Positions 49,370-59,252 of a DNA stretch of 64,000 bases are shown one piece after another. The notes beneath the pieces are model-generated. The model was not told the origin of the DNA and did no database searches. It saw only the letters and a program-made list of their open reading frames with translations. The stretch spans positions 124,001-188,000 of the forward strand of contig NZ_NAST01000002.1 in NCBI RefSeq assembly GCF_002142215.1. The letters run 5' to 3'. Source of the stretch: Gilliamella sp. N-G2. GTDB lineage: Bacteria > Pseudomonadota > Gammaproteobacteria > Enterobacterales > Orbaceae. Position 1 is the first letter of the stretch; the number at the start of each line of letters is the position of its first letter. Made by a program: the position numbers and the translations under genes.

Positions 49370-50218
49370 TTGGCAATGAAATTACTTTTTTCTAAACGTT
49401 CTCCTCTGAGTGTTCAATTATTTATATCACTGGCACTCTCTTTGACGTTGATAGTACTAGATATTAATTATCGTCCTTTTAAAGAGGTTCGTTATTATTT
49501 AGATACTATAATTTCACCGCTTTATTATGTTTCAAATGCACCAAAATCATCATTTGATTCTCTATATGAAATGTCAAAAAAACAAGAAGCATTAGTTAAT
49601 GAAAATGCTAGGCTGCAAGAAACATTAATTCAACAAAAAAGTAATCTACTATTACTTGAACATTTAAAGCATGAAAACGATCGCTTAAGAGGGTTATTAG
49701 GTTCACCGTTAAGACACGATGAACATAAAATGGCTGCTCAAGTTTTATTAGCTGATACCGACCCATATGTTTACCAAGTTGTAATTAATAAAGGCAAAAA
49801 TGACGGAGTATATGTTGGCCAACCAGTTGTAGATGAAAAAGGTATTGTTGGACAAATTTATCAAACCGCTCAATCAACTAGCCGAGCTATTTTAATTTGT
49901 GATTATCAACACGCAATTCCAGTTCAGGTATTAAGAAATGATATTTCCATGGTGGCTGTTGGTAATGGATGCAGTAACGATTTAACGCTTGATTTTTTAC
50001 CTAACAATGTTGATATCAAAGTGGGTGATGTTTTAGTCACTTCTGGACTTGATGGCCGCTTCCCAGAAGGTTATCCAGTAGCTGTTGTAAGTTCGGTTAA
50101 ACTTGATATTAGTGATTCTACTCCTATTATTTCCGCTACGCCAACCGCAGATTTAAAGCGATTACGTTATTTATTGTTATTATGGGGTGATCAAGGAGTA
50201 AAACATGATGGGAAATAA
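49370..50218 (+). CDS. mreC: Rod shape-determining protein MreC
   Basis: MreC is a bitopic inner-membrane protein that activates the elongasome with a periplasmic coiled coil and beta domain. The 282-residue protein has a membrane helix (about 15-33), a coiled coil (about 65-110) and the beta-domain blocks NKGKNDGVYVGQPVVDEKGI and VLVTSGLDGRFPEGYPV. It lacks the long Pro/Gln-rich tail of E. coli MreC (367). Translation starts at TTG 49370 or ATG 49376; AGGT spacing favours TTG slightly. It overlaps mreD by 14 bases. Confidence 0.95.
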   Translation: MAMKLLFSKRSPLSVQLFISLALSLTLIVLDINYRPFKEVRYYLDTIISPLYYVSNAPKSSFDSLYEMSKKQEALVNENARLQETLIQQKSNLLLLEHLKHENDRLRGLLGSPLRHDEHKMAAQVLLADTDPYVYQVVINKGKNDGVYVGQPVVDEKGIVGQIYQTAQSTSRAILICDYQHAIPVQVLRNDISMVAVGNGCSNDLTLDFLPNNVDIKVGDVLVTSGLDGRFPEGYPVAVVSSVKLDISDSTPIISATPTADLKRLRYLLLLWGDQGVKHDGK

Positions 50219-50696
50219 TCGAACCAGCATAGTGGTTATTTGGTTAACATTGCTAATTGGTTTATGCATACAAATCATACCTTGGTCAACTGAGTATAAT
50301 ATATTTAAACCACATTTATTAATGTTAATCATGGCTTATTGGTTAATTGCACTACCACACCGAATTGGTATGGGCATGGCATTTTTATTAGGTATTGTTT
50401 TAGATTTGTTTTCGGGATCGCTATTAGGTATTCATGCATTTATACTTTCATGCATAGCTTATTTGCTAATGTTTAAATTCCAGTTGATTCGCAATTTAGC
50501 ATTATGGCAACAATCGATTATCATTTTTGCTGTTTCACTTTGTTATAATTCATTAGTATTTTTGTTTCAGGTTAGTATTTATCATACCATAACGATTTCA
50601 CCTTTAATTTTAGTATCTAGTATTGTTGATGGGATATTATGGATAGTGATTTATCTATTCTTACGACTAATAAGACGGAGCTTTGCTATCAATTAA
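50205..50696 (+). CDS. mreD: Rod shape-determining protein MreD
   Basis: MreD is a small integral membrane protein of the elongasome. The 163-residue sequence has about five membrane helices and the conserved FKPHLLMLIMAYWLIALPHR, LGIVLDLFSGSLLGIHA and QLIRNLALWQQ. Its ATG lies inside mreC, so translation is coupled. Length equals E. coli MreD (162). Confidence 0.94.
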   Translation: MMGNNRTSIVVIWLTLLIGLCIQIIPWSTEYNIFKPHLLMLIMAYWLIALPHRIGMGMAFLLGIVLDLFSGSLLGIHAFILSCIAYLLMFKFQLIRNLALWQQSIIIFAVSLCYNSLVFLFQVSIYHTITISPLILVSSIVDGILWIVIYLFLRLIRRSFAIN

Positions 50697-50705
50697 GGAA
50701 TCATT

Positions 50706-52181
50706 ATGTCGGTTGAATTATTAATGAATGTGACGCCCTCAGAGACGCGTGTTGCATATATTGAAGATGGGATATTACAAGAAATCCACGTTGATCGGGA
50801 ATCACGTAGAGGTATTGTCGGTAATATCTATAAAGGTAAAGTCATTCGTATTTTACCCGGTATGCAAGCAGCGTTTGTTGACATTGGGCTTGAAAAAGCT
50901 GCATTTTTGCACGCCTCGGATATCATGCCGCATACTGAGTGCGTATCGGATAGTGAACAAGAACAGTTTCAGGTTAAGGATATTTCTGAATTGGTACGTC
51001 AAGGCCAAGATTTAATGGTGCAAGTTGTTAAGGATCCTTTAGGTACTAAAGGTGCAAGACTTACTACAGACATAACATTACCATCACGTTATTTAGTATT
51101 AATGCCCGGTCCTAATTCTGCTCATGTTGCAACCTCTCAACGAATTGAATCGGAAGATGAGCGTGAAAGACTTAAACAGATTGTTGAGCAATATGTTACT
51201 GATGAAAGTGGCTTTATTGTGAGAACAGCCGCTGAAGGAGCAAATGCTCACGAACTTGAACAAGATGCTAATTTTCTAAAACGTTTATGGGCGAAAATTC
51301 AAGAACGAATGGCACGCCCTATTAGCAAATATTTAGTTTATGGTGAACTTGCCTTATCGCAACGTGTATTACGTGATTTTGTTGGTGACCCAATTGAAAG
51401 GATTTTAGTTGACTCCAAACTCACTTATGACTTATTGATTGAATTTACGCAGGAATTTATGCCTGATGTTACCAACAAATTAACACATTATCGCGGCAAT
51501 ATTCCTATATTCGATCTATATGATATTGAAAACGAAATTCAACGAGCCTTAGATCGTAAAGTTAAATTAAAATCGGGTGGTTATTTGATTATCGATCAAA
51601 CCGAAGCCATGACTACCATTGATATTAATACTGGTGCATTTGTCGGTCATCGTAATTTAGAAGAAACCATTTTCAATACCAATATTGAAGCAACGATTGC
51701 GATTGCTCGACAATTAAGATTACGTAATTTAGGTGGCATTATTATTATCGATTTTATCGATATGCAAGAAGATATTCACCGTGAACGGGTATTACAATCA
51801 TTACAAGATTTTTTAGCTAAAGATAGAGCACGAACATCCGTTAATACTTTCTCCGGTTTAGGGTTAGTTGAAATGACACGTAAGCGTACGCGTGAAAGTA
51901 TTGGCCATATTCTTTGTGAAGAATGTCCATCTTGTAAAGGTCGTGGTATTGTTAAATCTGTCGAGACAGTATGTAATGAAATATTGCGTGAGATTGTTCG
52001 TGTTTATAAAGCTCATCGCTCGGAGTACTTCTTAGTTTATGCATCAGCCGCAGTAGCTAATGCATTAACCAATGATGAGTCTCATGCTTTAGCAGAAGTA
52101 GAAGTCTTTGTGGGTAAACGAGTTGAAGTAAAAGTTGAACCACTTTATATACAAGAACAGTATGATGTTGTACTTATGTAA
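50706..52181 (+). CDS. rng: Ribonuclease G
   Basis: RNase G matures the 5' end of 16S rRNA and degrades some mRNAs. The 491-residue protein has the S1 domain (about 38-130, GNIYKGKVIRILPGMQAAFVD in two parts), the DNase I-like catalytic part with the metal-binding Asp in TTIDINTG and IIIDFIDM, and the zinc-link CPSCKGRG (about 409-416). It follows mreD by 9 bp; maf, between them in E. coli, is missing. Confidence 0.96.
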   Translation: MSVELLMNVTPSETRVAYIEDGILQEIHVDRESRRGIVGNIYKGKVIRILPGMQAAFVDIGLEKAAFLHASDIMPHTECVSDSEQEQFQVKDISELVRQGQDLMVQVVKDPLGTKGARLTTDITLPSRYLVLMPGPNSAHVATSQRIESEDERERLKQIVEQYVTDESGFIVRTAAEGANAHELEQDANFLKRLWAKIQERMARPISKYLVYGELALSQRVLRDFVGDPIERILVDSKLTYDLLIEFTQEFMPDVTNKLTHYRGNIPIFDLYDIENEIQRALDRKVKLKSGGYLIIDQTEAMTTIDINTGAFVGHRNLEETIFNTNIEATIAIARQLRLRNLGGIIIIDFIDMQEDIHRERVLQSLQDFLAKDRARTSVNTFSGLGLVEMTRKRTRESIGHILCEECPSCKGRGIVKSVETVCNEILREIVRVYKAHRSEYFLVYASAAVANALTNDESHALAEVEVFVGKRVEVKVEPLYIQEQYDVVLM

Positions 52182-52283
52182 TTAGTTTAATTGTATTAAC
52201 AATAAAACTAAGTAAAATCTGATTGATAAGTGATAGTCAGAAACAAATTTTTTTATTTTTATAATCAGTAGATTAAGGAATTT

Positions 52284-53741
52284 ATGAAAGTAACTCAAGT
52301 GAGTGAAAGGTTACTCCACCCAAATAACTTAAATCAACAAGATATAGCGAATTTACTTGATATGTTAAGTTCAAGGAAAATTGATTTTGGTGATTTATAT
52401 TTTCTATCCGGTTATTATGAAAGTTGGTCACTTGAAGATAGTATAATCAAAAATGCTTCTTTCCATCGTGATCAAGGTGTTGGTGTGCGAGCAATTATTG
52501 GTGAAAAAACTGGATTTGCTTATACTGATCAATTGTCATTAGCTCGCTTGGAACAGAGTGTATTGGCTGCTAATTCAATTACTAAACAGCAAACACCTAT
52601 AGCAGTTACACCATTTAAAACTGCGGAAAATATTACGCTATACCCTTCTATAAATCCAATAAACAGTTTTGCTCAAGAACAAAAGATTGCCATATTACAG
52701 CAAGTGGATAAATTAGCCCGATCGATCGATTCAAGAGTAATTGAAGTATCGGCAAGCTTAATTGGTAGTTATGAAGATATCTTAATCGCAGCTACTGATG
52801 GAACCTTATGTGCTGATGTTCGTCCATTAGTACGTTTATCGGTATCTGTTCTAGTGGAACAAGATGGTAAACGTGAACGAGGTAGCAGTGGTGGTGGTGG
52901 CCGATTTGGTTATGACTATTTTTTAACAACTGACGTTAAAACTGGTGAAAGCCATATCGATAGTTATACTCGCGAAGCGGTGCGACAGGCTTTAGTATTA
53001 CTTTCAGCTAAGCCAGCACCTGCAGGCACAATGCCAGTGGTGTTAGGCGCTGGTTGGCCCGGCGTATTACTACATGAGGCAGTAGGTCATGGATTAGAAG
53101 GTGACTTTAATCGTAAAAATAGTTCGGTATTTTCCGGTAAAATTGGTCAACAAGTTACCTCAGAACTTTGTACGATAGTTGATGATGGTACTATTGCTAA
53201 TCGTCGTGGTTCGCTTTCTATTGATGATGAAGGTACACCTAGCCAAAAAACGGTATTAATTGAAAATGGCATTTTAAAAGGTTATATGTTTGATAAGCTC
53301 AATGCAAAATTAATGAATTGTCCTTCTACTGGTAATGGTCGTCGTGAAGGTTACTCATACTTACCGATGCCTAGAATGACAAATACCTATATGCTTGCAG
53401 GGACATCGAGTTTTGATGATATTATTCAAAGTGTTGATTATGGTTTATATGCCCCTAACTTTGCTGGTGGGCAAGTTGATATAACTTCGGGTAAATTTGT
53501 TTTTTCAACTTCAGAAGCTTATTTAATTGAAAAAGGTAAAATTACTACACCGGTTAAAGGTGCAACACTCATTGGCTCAGGTATTGAAACTATGCAACAG
53601 ATTTCAATGGTAGGGAATGATCTAGAATTAGATTCAGGTGTTGGCGTTTGTGGTAAAGCAGGACAAAGTGTACCGGTTGGTGTTGGACAACCGACTTTAA
53701 AAGTGAATAATTTAACAGTAGGTGGTACTATTAACCACTAA
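52284..53741 (+). CDS. tldD: Metalloprotease TldD
   Basis: TldD with TldE forms a heterodimeric zinc protease that processes antibacterial peptides such as microcin B17 and degrades unfolded peptides. The 485-residue protein has the metal motif [12 protein letters not shown] (about 261-272, HExxxH) and the family C-terminal block. Length equals E. coli TldD (481). yhdP, which lies between rng and tldD in E. coli, is absent. No tldE (pmbA) is in the window. Confidence 0.95.
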   Translation: MKVTQVSERLLHPNNLNQQDIANLLDMLSSRKIDFGDLYFLSGYYESWSLEDSIIKNASFHRDQGVGVRAIIGEKTGFAYTDQLSLARLEQSVLAANSITKQQTPIAVTPFKTAENITLYPSINPINSFAQEQKIAILQQVDKLARSIDSRVIEVSASLIGSYEDILIAATDGTLCADVRPLVRLSVSVLVEQDGKRERGSSGGGGRFGYDYFLTTDVKTGESHIDSYTREAVRQALVLLSAKPAPAGTMPVVLGAGWPGVLLHEAVGHGLEGDFNRKNSSVFSGKIGQQVTSELCTIVDDGTIANRRGSLSIDDEGTPSQKTVLIENGILKGYMFDKLNAKLMNCPSTGNGRREGYSYLPMPRMTNTYMLAGTSSFDDIIQSVDYGLYAPNFAGGQVDITSGKFVFSTSEAYLIEKGKITTPVKGATLIGSGIETMQQISMVGNDLELDSGVGVCGKAGQSVPVGVGQPTLKVNNLTVGGTINH

Positions 53742-53771
53742 CAATAATACATTAATGAGAAATTAAGCTAA

Positions 53772-54461
53772 ATGGATACAATCATTACACTCTATCAAGC
53801 ATTTGTTCATATGGATCTTGCAACACTCTCAAATCCAAATGTGTTATGGATATTATATGGCATGCTTTTTGTTATCATTTTATTAGAAAATGGTGTGTTA
53901 CCAGCAGCCTTTTTACCGGGTGATAGTTTATTGTTTCTAACTGGTGTATTAATTAGTCAAAATGTTTTTCATTTTGGTTTAATAAACTTAATTCTAATTG
54001 CGGGTGCCGCATTTGGTACATGGCTTGGTTATGCGCAGGGACGCTGGCTTGGCAATACCAAAATTGTGCAAAATTGGATGGCACATTTGCCCGAAAAATA
54101 TCATCGTAAATCAGAAGTTTTATTTCATAAATACGGATTACAAGCCTTATTTATCGGACGATTTATTGCATTTGTACGTACTTTATTACCGATGATGGCG
54201 GGATTATCGGGTTTACATAGTCGCAAGTTTCATATCTATAACTGGATTAGTGCGACATTATGGATTTTCTTAATTGTTACATTAGGTTATCTATTCGGCT
54301 TATCGCCGATTTTTAAAACCTATGAAAAGCAAATCATGTCGTTACTTATGTTAATACCGGTAATTTTATTGCTATTAGGTTTGCTCTTCACAATTTGGCT
54401 AGCAATTAAACGTTGGTTGAATAATAAAAAGCAAGTGAAACAAGATACAACAGAAAAGTAA
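53772..54461 (+). CDS. yqjA: DedA family membrane protein (YqjA-like)
   Basis: DedA proteins are inner-membrane transporters of undecaprenyl phosphate or lipids needed for envelope homeostasis and the proton motive force. The 229-residue sequence has about six hydrophobic segments and the family motif ENGVLPAAFLPGDSLL (about 39-54), GRWLGNT and FIGRFIAFVRTLLPMMAGLS (conserved Arg residues). It aligns with E. coli YqjA along its length. It follows tldD by 30 bp. Confidence 0.9.
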   Translation: MDTIITLYQAFVHMDLATLSNPNVLWILYGMLFVIILLENGVLPAAFLPGDSLLFLTGVLISQNVFHFGLINLILIAGAAFGTWLGYAQGRWLGNTKIVQNWMAHLPEKYHRKSEVLFHKYGLQALFIGRFIAFVRTLLPMMAGLSGLHSRKFHIYNWISATLWIFLIVTLGYLFGLSPIFKTYEKQIMSLLMLIPVILLLLGLLFTIWLAIKRWLNNKKQVKQDTTEK

Positions 54462-54463
54462 AA

Positions 54464-54852
<389 letters not shown>

Positions 54853-54859
54853 GGCGAAG

Positions 54860-54887
54860 AGTATAACCTAATCGTTATTTTTGTCTA
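54860..54887 (-). promoter_or_regulatory. rnpB promoter
   Basis: On the minus strand TAGACA, a 16-bp spacer and TATACT form a sigma70 promoter whose predicted start falls at or next to the RNA 5' end (54852). Confidence 0.7.
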
Positions 54888-55026
54888 GAACAGAATAGGG
54901 TATATATGAGGAATCTAGATAAAAAATTATAAATTATAAAATTAAAATCAGTGTTTAACTAAGTTTAGCCACAAAAAATAATCAAGAAAGCAGAATTAAC
55001 CAATGTACTTAAAATTCAACTGATAA

Positions 55027-55389
55027 TTACCATTTCTTCTGCTTATTATTTTCATCATAATTAAACCAAGTTACAACTCCTTGATTAACGATTACTTCTA
55101 ATGTGCCTTCAATAATATCATATTGTGTTTCTCCCAACAAAGCATGACTAGTTGAACTCTTTTTCATATATTTATAAGTCCATTTAGTTTCATTATTATT
55201 AATAGTTGTTTTAGTTGTTGGTTCACCAAAAGTATTTAAAAGTTGAACTTCAGTGGTTGAACCCTCAACTATTTTGGCTACTTTCTGGTGATTAAGTGGA
55301 GTACCTTGTTCAAAATAATTTTTTTGTGAACATGCTGATAATGCCAAAATTGAAAACATAACGATCAAAATTTCACTGAGATTTTTCAT
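55027..55389 (-). CDS. Small lipoprotein with SmpA/OmlA (BamE-like) pattern
   Basis: The 120-residue precursor has a lipoprotein signal (lipobox LSAC, Cys at about 20). The mature part contains VAKIVEGSTTEVQLLNTFGEPTT, the pattern G-x-T/S-x2-E-V-x2-L-x-G-x-P typical of the BamE/SmpA fold, then a WTY strand and a final strand VTWFNYDE. It is too diverged to be BamE itself. It would be anchored in the outer membrane or periplasm. It is alone between rnpB and the Ner-like gene; function unknown. Confidence 0.7.
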   Translation of the reverse strand: MKNLSEILIVMFSILALSACSQKNYFEQGTPLNHQKVAKIVEGSTTEVQLLNTFGEPTTKTTINNNETKWTYKYMKKSSTSHALLGETQYDIIEGTLEVIVNQGVVTWFNYDENNKQKKW

Positions 55390-55572
55390 GGATTATTGCC
55401 TATTAATTTATGATCTATAATAAAAGTTAGCTAATCATAGCATAGCTTTACTAATTGATGGAATCATAGATTTCAACAATAATTATTAATCACTGCAATT
55501 AATAATAAAAGGGTAAAATGAACATATGGAAACACATAATGTTTCTTTATGTTTCCAATTGTTTTTAAAATG

Positions 55573-55594
55573 AAGAGAGTTTTTATATCTCTCT
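55573..55594 (-). terminator. Weak terminator candidate of the Ner-like gene
   Basis: AGAGAG and CTCTCT pair (6 bp) around ATATAAAAA on the minus strand, close after the stop, followed by TCATTTT. Weak stem. Confidence 0.3.
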
Positions 55595-55602
55595 ATTTTC
55601 TT

Positions 55603-55875
55603 TTATACGGTATCGTCTCTTTTTTTTCTTAAAACACGTTTAATTGGTTGTTTTGTCATGGAATTAATATAACGACTTGGCCAAATTTGCGAAGGTTTCA
55701 AATTAAGTGCCTTAGCTATAATAGTTTCCCCTTTGGTCCACGGTCTCACAAGTGCATTGCTCAATGTTGATGAGCTTAAGCCTGAATTGCGAGACAATTC
55801 TGCAAGGTTAGTACCTTTCTTTTTTAATGCAGCTATTATATCTGCTTTATGCCAGTCATTAGATTTTATTTCCAT
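55603..55875 (-). CDS. Ner/Nlp-family DNA-binding regulator
   Basis: This 90-residue protein matches the Mu phage Ner and E. coli Nlp (SfsB) family: DWHKADIIAALKKKGTNLAEL followed by SRNSGLSSSTLSNALVRPW and IAKALNLKPSQIWPSRY. It is a helix-turn-helix protein throughout, with a basic tail (KRVLRKKR). In Mu, Ner turns down early transcription; Nlp proteins are domesticated chromosomal relatives. It is divergent from a MuA-N-like gene with 183 bp between them, which suggests a cross-regulating pair. No other phage gene is near. Confidence 0.85.
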   Translation of the reverse strand: MEIKSNDWHKADIIAALKKKGTNLAELSRNSGLSSSTLSNALVRPWTKGETIIAKALNLKPSQIWPSRYINSMTKQPIKRVLRKKRDDTV

Positions 55876-55920
55876 TTTTTCTTCCTTCTAAGTTTATTAC
55901 CTCAAATATATATGTTATGC

Positions 55921-55997
55921 TTTCTTGTTATTAAAACTAGTAAGTTTATTATTTTTACAATAAAGTAAAGATGAACAATTATTGGTTTCTTATTATT
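55921..55997. promoter_or_regulatory. Repeated TTTCTT(G/A)TTATT motif in the divergent regulator region
   Basis: TTTCTTGTTATT (55921-55932) recurs as TTTCTTATTATT (55986-55997), in direct orientation 65 bp apart, about six helical turns. These are candidate operators for the Ner-like or MuA-N-like protein, but the region is AT-rich and chance cannot be excluded. Confidence 0.3.
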
Positions 55998-56058
55998 GTA
56001 GCAAAATTTCTTTAATTTCTATAATTTTTTCTTGTTTCTTTAAAATAGGATAATTAAA

Positions 56059-56415
56059 ATGAAAGAGTGGTTCACACCAAAAGAACTATTAAGCATTGCA
56101 GGGATGCCTTCAACAACTCAAGGTATAAACCGTAAAGCAAGAACTGAAAAGTGGACTTCTCGAAAGCGTTCAGGTGTTCGAGGTAAAGCACTTGAATATC
56201 ATATAAGTAGTTTATCAATAGATGTTAAAAAAGCTTTATTTCTCGAGGAAGAAAGTGCAACTTATATTGTTTCACCTATTGATCCACTACAACTTTGGAT
56301 GACCGCATTTGAGCAGTTATCTACTGAAGAACAGTTAGTTGTAAGCTCTTGGTTAATGCGTAACGGTATTAAAGATTTTATTACTTTTATTAGTAAACAA
56401 AAAAAAGATAATTAG
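56059..56415 (+). CDS. MuA N-terminal-type (HTH Mu-type) DNA-binding protein
   Basis: The first about 65 of 118 residues match the Mu-type winged helix found at the N-termini of MuA transposase and Mu repressor: EWFTPKELLSIAGMPSTTQG then W-T-S-R-K-R-SGVRGKALEYHISSL, with the conserved R-x-G-V-x-GK-x-x-EY block. The rest (LWMTAFEQLSTEEQLVVSSW) is helical and is not transposase. It is a stand-alone regulator, not a transposase fragment. It is upstream of proQ by 63 bp and may be co-transcribed. Targets unknown. Confidence 0.8.
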   Translation: MKEWFTPKELLSIAGMPSTTQGINRKARTEKWTSRKRSGVRGKALEYHISSLSIDVKKALFLEEESATYIVSPIDPLQLWMTAFEQLSTEEQLVVSSWLMRNGIKDFITFISKQKKDN

Positions 56416-56478
56416 TGTTATTGTACAAGCTGAGATATACTTTGTCGTCGGAAAATTTTAGTTACTATGGAATAATCA

Positions 56479-57015
56479 ATGGAAAATCAGTTTCAATTAA
56501 CAAATAGTAAAGAAATTATTATTTATTTAGCTCAACAATTCCCAAATTGTTTTACAATTGATGGAGAAGCAAAACCTTTAAAAATAGGTATTTTTCAAGA
56601 TATTCTTTCTCGTTTAGAAAATGGTAAATTATTGAGTAAAACTAAGCTTAGAGTTGCACTTAGAACTTATACCATGGGTTGGCGCTATTTATATAGTATA
56701 AAAGAAGGTGCACATCGAATCGATTTAGATGGTAACTCAACTGAAGTGATTACCAAAGAACAAATGGAACATGCGCAACAGCAATTAAAAGAAAGTAAAG
56801 AACAAGCTAAAGAACGATCGAAGCAAAAAAGAAAATTGGTTTCAAAAACATCTCGAAAACCTCGATCATTGAAAATTGGTGATTTTGTTAAAGTTAATAT
56901 CGGGAAAAAACCAATAAAAGGGCAAATTACCGCAATTGAAAAAGAACATATCAAAGTTAAAGTAGGGGCAGGAATGGAATTAACGGTCAAACCTGAACAT
57001 ATTATCAATAAATAG
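56479..57015 (+). CDS. proQ: RNA chaperone ProQ
   Basis: ProQ binds structured small RNAs and mRNA 3' ends and affects many transcripts. The 178-residue protein has the FinO domain (about 1-115, FPNCFTIDGEAKPLKIGIFQ split in two, YTMGWRYLYSIKEGAHRIDLDG), a basic linker (about 110-130) and a C-terminal SH3-like Tudor domain (about 131-178, KIGDFVKVNIGKKPIKGQI). It is a shorter linker than in E. coli ProQ (232). It precedes prc by 9 bp as in E. coli. Confidence 0.94.
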   Translation: MENQFQLTNSKEIIIYLAQQFPNCFTIDGEAKPLKIGIFQDILSRLENGKLLSKTKLRVALRTYTMGWRYLYSIKEGAHRIDLDGNSTEVITKEQMEHAQQQLKESKEQAKERSKQKRKLVSKTSRKPRSLKIGDFVKVNIGKKPIKGQITAIEKEHIKVKVGAGMELTVKPEHIINK

Positions 57016-57024
57016 AGAATTTAT

Positions 57025-59097
57025 ATGAAGAAGCTACTGAAGAGTTTTATTAAATTCGGTCTGGTTTTATGTATTGTTAGTACTACAGCTCATGCTAAAA
57101 CTTCGGCAACTGAACAGATTCCAATTTTAAAGCAAGACGAAGTACATCAAGCGGTTGCAAAACGTGTCACAAACTTTTTTACACAGTCACATTATCGTGA
57201 TTTTTCGTTAGATGGGGCTTTTTCTGCCAAAATTTTTGATCGTTATTTCAAATTATTAGATGCTAACAAAACCATTTTCCTTCAAGATGATGTAAATAAA
57301 TTTCGTAATCGCCAAGAACAATTAGGGCAAGAACTCACAGATGGCGATTTAAAAACAGCATACGATATTTATAACCTATTTTTACAAAAACGCTATAATC
57401 GTTATCAATATGCACTTAAAGTTCTACAACATCCCATGGACTTTAATACTAAAGAGCAAATAAATTTTAAACGTGAAGATATGGCATGGCCGACATCTGA
57501 ACAAGAGCTTGATGATTATTGGGATAAACGTGTTAAATATGATGAACTAAATTTAGCGTTAACCGGAAAAAACGAAAATGAAATTCGTGAAACATTAACC
57601 AAACGTTATAACCGCGTCTTAAAAACCATCATACAATCTAATAACGAAGATTGTTTCCAAGTATTTATGAATGCGTTTGCAAGAGAAATCGATCCTCATA
57701 CTAGTTATTTAGCACCACGCAAAAAACGTGATTTTGATTCAGAAATGAGTTTATCTTTTGAAGGAATTGGAGCTACACTTAGTCAACAAGATGATTATAC
57801 TGTGATTATGTCTTTTGTCACTGGTGGTCCTGCTGAAAAAAGTAAATTATTATCAGTTGGTGACAAAATCATCGGCGTAGGGCAAAGTAATTCACCAATT
57901 GAAGATGTCATCGGTTGGCGTTTAGATGATATTGTTGACAAAATACGAGGACCCAAAAATACTGCAGTAAAATTAGAAATTTTACCTGCTGACAATAATA
58001 GTAAACCTAAAGTTATTGAACTTATCCGTGATAAAATTCATTTTGAAGACCGTGAAGCAAAATTAAAAGTTATTAATAATAGCCGTGGTAAAATTGGTAT
58101 TATTGAAATACCAAGTTTTTACATTGGATTAACTAAAAAAGTTGAATCTTTGCTTATTGAAGCAAATAGCGAGGAATTGCAAGGAATCATTATTGATTTA
58201 CGTGATAATGGTGGAGGTTCATTAGCTGAGGTAATTGAGTTAACGGGACTATTTATAGATAGTGGTCCTGTTGTTCAAGTACGTGATAATTTACAAAAAA
58301 TAACAATTTATGATGATAAAAATAAGGGTATTGAATATACTGGTCCAATTGTTGTGATGATCAATCGATACAGTGCCTCAGCATCTGAAATTTTTTCAGC
58401 AGCTATGCAAGATTATGGTCGTGCTGTTATTGTTGGCGAAACTACCTATGGTAAAGGAACAGTACAAACCTCTCGAAATATTTCATATCCTGTTGATGCA
58501 CGTTTGCATCCTAAATGGCCAGAACTTGGTGGTGCACAATACACGGTACAAAAATTTTATCGCATTAATGGTGGAAGCACACAACTAAAAGGTGTAACAC
58601 CAGATATCGTAATGACCAAAAATCAATATGTCGATGAAACAGGAGAGCGTTTTCTTGATAATGCCATGCCTTGGGATAAAATACCTTCTGCTGATTATTT
58701 GACTATTGCTAACATTAAACCGTTGATATCTACTTTAGAGGCACAGCATCAAGCTCGTATAGCTAATAATCCTGAATTTAATTATATTGAAGAGGATATT
58801 AAACGATTAAATGATAAAAAAGATGATCAATATATTATCTCTTTAAATAAAAATGAACGAGAAGCCGAACAGAAAGCTAATGAAGATTTAGATTTAAAAA
58901 GAATTAATGAACGACTAAATAGAAAAGGTTTAAAATCTATCAATAAATTGAAAGATTTACCTAAAGATTATAAACTACCTGATGCGTTTTTGGATGAGTC
59001 TGTTGAAATTTTATTTGATTTAATACCTATTTATCCAACTATCAAAACTGGTAAAGTTAAAACAAGTTTTCTTTCTTTAGATAACCCAATTGAATAG
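57025..59097 (+). CDS. prc: Carboxy-terminal processing protease Prc (Tsp)
   Basis: Prc is a periplasmic serine protease that cuts C-terminal tails, including SsrA-tagged proteins, FtsI and MepS. The 690-residue precursor has a signal peptide (about 1-24), a PDZ domain (about 240-330, FEGIGATLSQQDDYTVI), and the catalytic Ser/Lys in YSASASEIFSAAM and GETTYGKGTVQT, plus the C-terminal DUF3340 domain. Length equals E. coli Prc (682). It is the second gene of proQ-prc. Confidence 0.96.
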   Translation: MKKLLKSFIKFGLVLCIVSTTAHAKTSATEQIPILKQDEVHQAVAKRVTNFFTQSHYRDFSLDGAFSAKIFDRYFKLLDANKTIFLQDDVNKFRNRQEQLGQELTDGDLKTAYDIYNLFLQKRYNRYQYALKVLQHPMDFNTKEQINFKREDMAWPTSEQELDDYWDKRVKYDELNLALTGKNENEIRETLTKRYNRVLKTIIQSNNEDCFQVFMNAFAREIDPHTSYLAPRKKRDFDSEMSLSFEGIGATLSQQDDYTVIMSFVTGGPAEKSKLLSVGDKIIGVGQSNSPIEDVIGWRLDDIVDKIRGPKNTAVKLEILPADNNSKPKVIELIRDKIHFEDREAKLKVINNSRGKIGIIEIPSFYIGLTKKVESLLIEANSEELQGIIIDLRDNGGGSLAEVIELTGLFIDSGPVVQVRDNLQKITIYDDKNKGIEYTGPIVVMINRYSASASEIFSAAMQDYGRAVIVGETTYGKGTVQTSRNISYPVDARLHPKWPELGGAQYTVQKFYRINGGSTQLKGVTPDIVMTKNQYVDETGERFLDNAMPWDKIPSADYLTIANIKPLISTLEAQHQARIANNPEFNYIEEDIKRLNDKKDDQYIISLNKNEREAEQKANEDLDLKRINERLNRKGLKSINKLKDLPKDYKLPDAFLDESVEILFDLIPIYPTIKTGKVKTSFLSLDNPIE

Positions 59098-59125
59098 TTA
59101 AAAATAATAGTAAGGAGTAAAGACT

Positions 59126-59215
59126 ATGTGTACTAACTTAAAATATGCTTTAATTGGAACAGCCTTAACTGTATGTGTATTTGTAACGTTTGGCGCTATC
59201 GTTTGTATGAATTAA
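59126..59215 (+). CDS. Candidate 29-residue single-pass membrane protein
   Basis: ATG follows AAGGAG (59112-59117) at eight to nine bases, a strong ribosome binding site. The peptide MCTNLKYALIGTALTVCVFV continues TFGAIVCMN: a short polar start, one hydrophobic helix (about 8-27) and three Cys. The ORF follows prc by 28 bp and is followed after 37 bp by a 9-bp hairpin, so it could be the last gene of a proQ-prc transcript. I recognise no family. Function unknown. Confidence 0.5.
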   Translation: MCTNLKYALIGTALTVCVFVTFGAIVCMN

Positions 59216-59252
59216 CACTTGATTAATTATTTGCTGATAATTATAGTATGCA

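Noticed and set aside
55603-56415. Mu-like prophage
   Set aside because: Only two regulator genes are present; there is no transposase catalytic domain, structural gene or Mu end sequence.
59126-59215. MgrB orthologue, because mgrB lies in the broader E. coli prc region
   Set aside because: The peptide is 29 rather than 47 residues and lacks the CDQD...GIC periplasmic segment needed for MgrB function.
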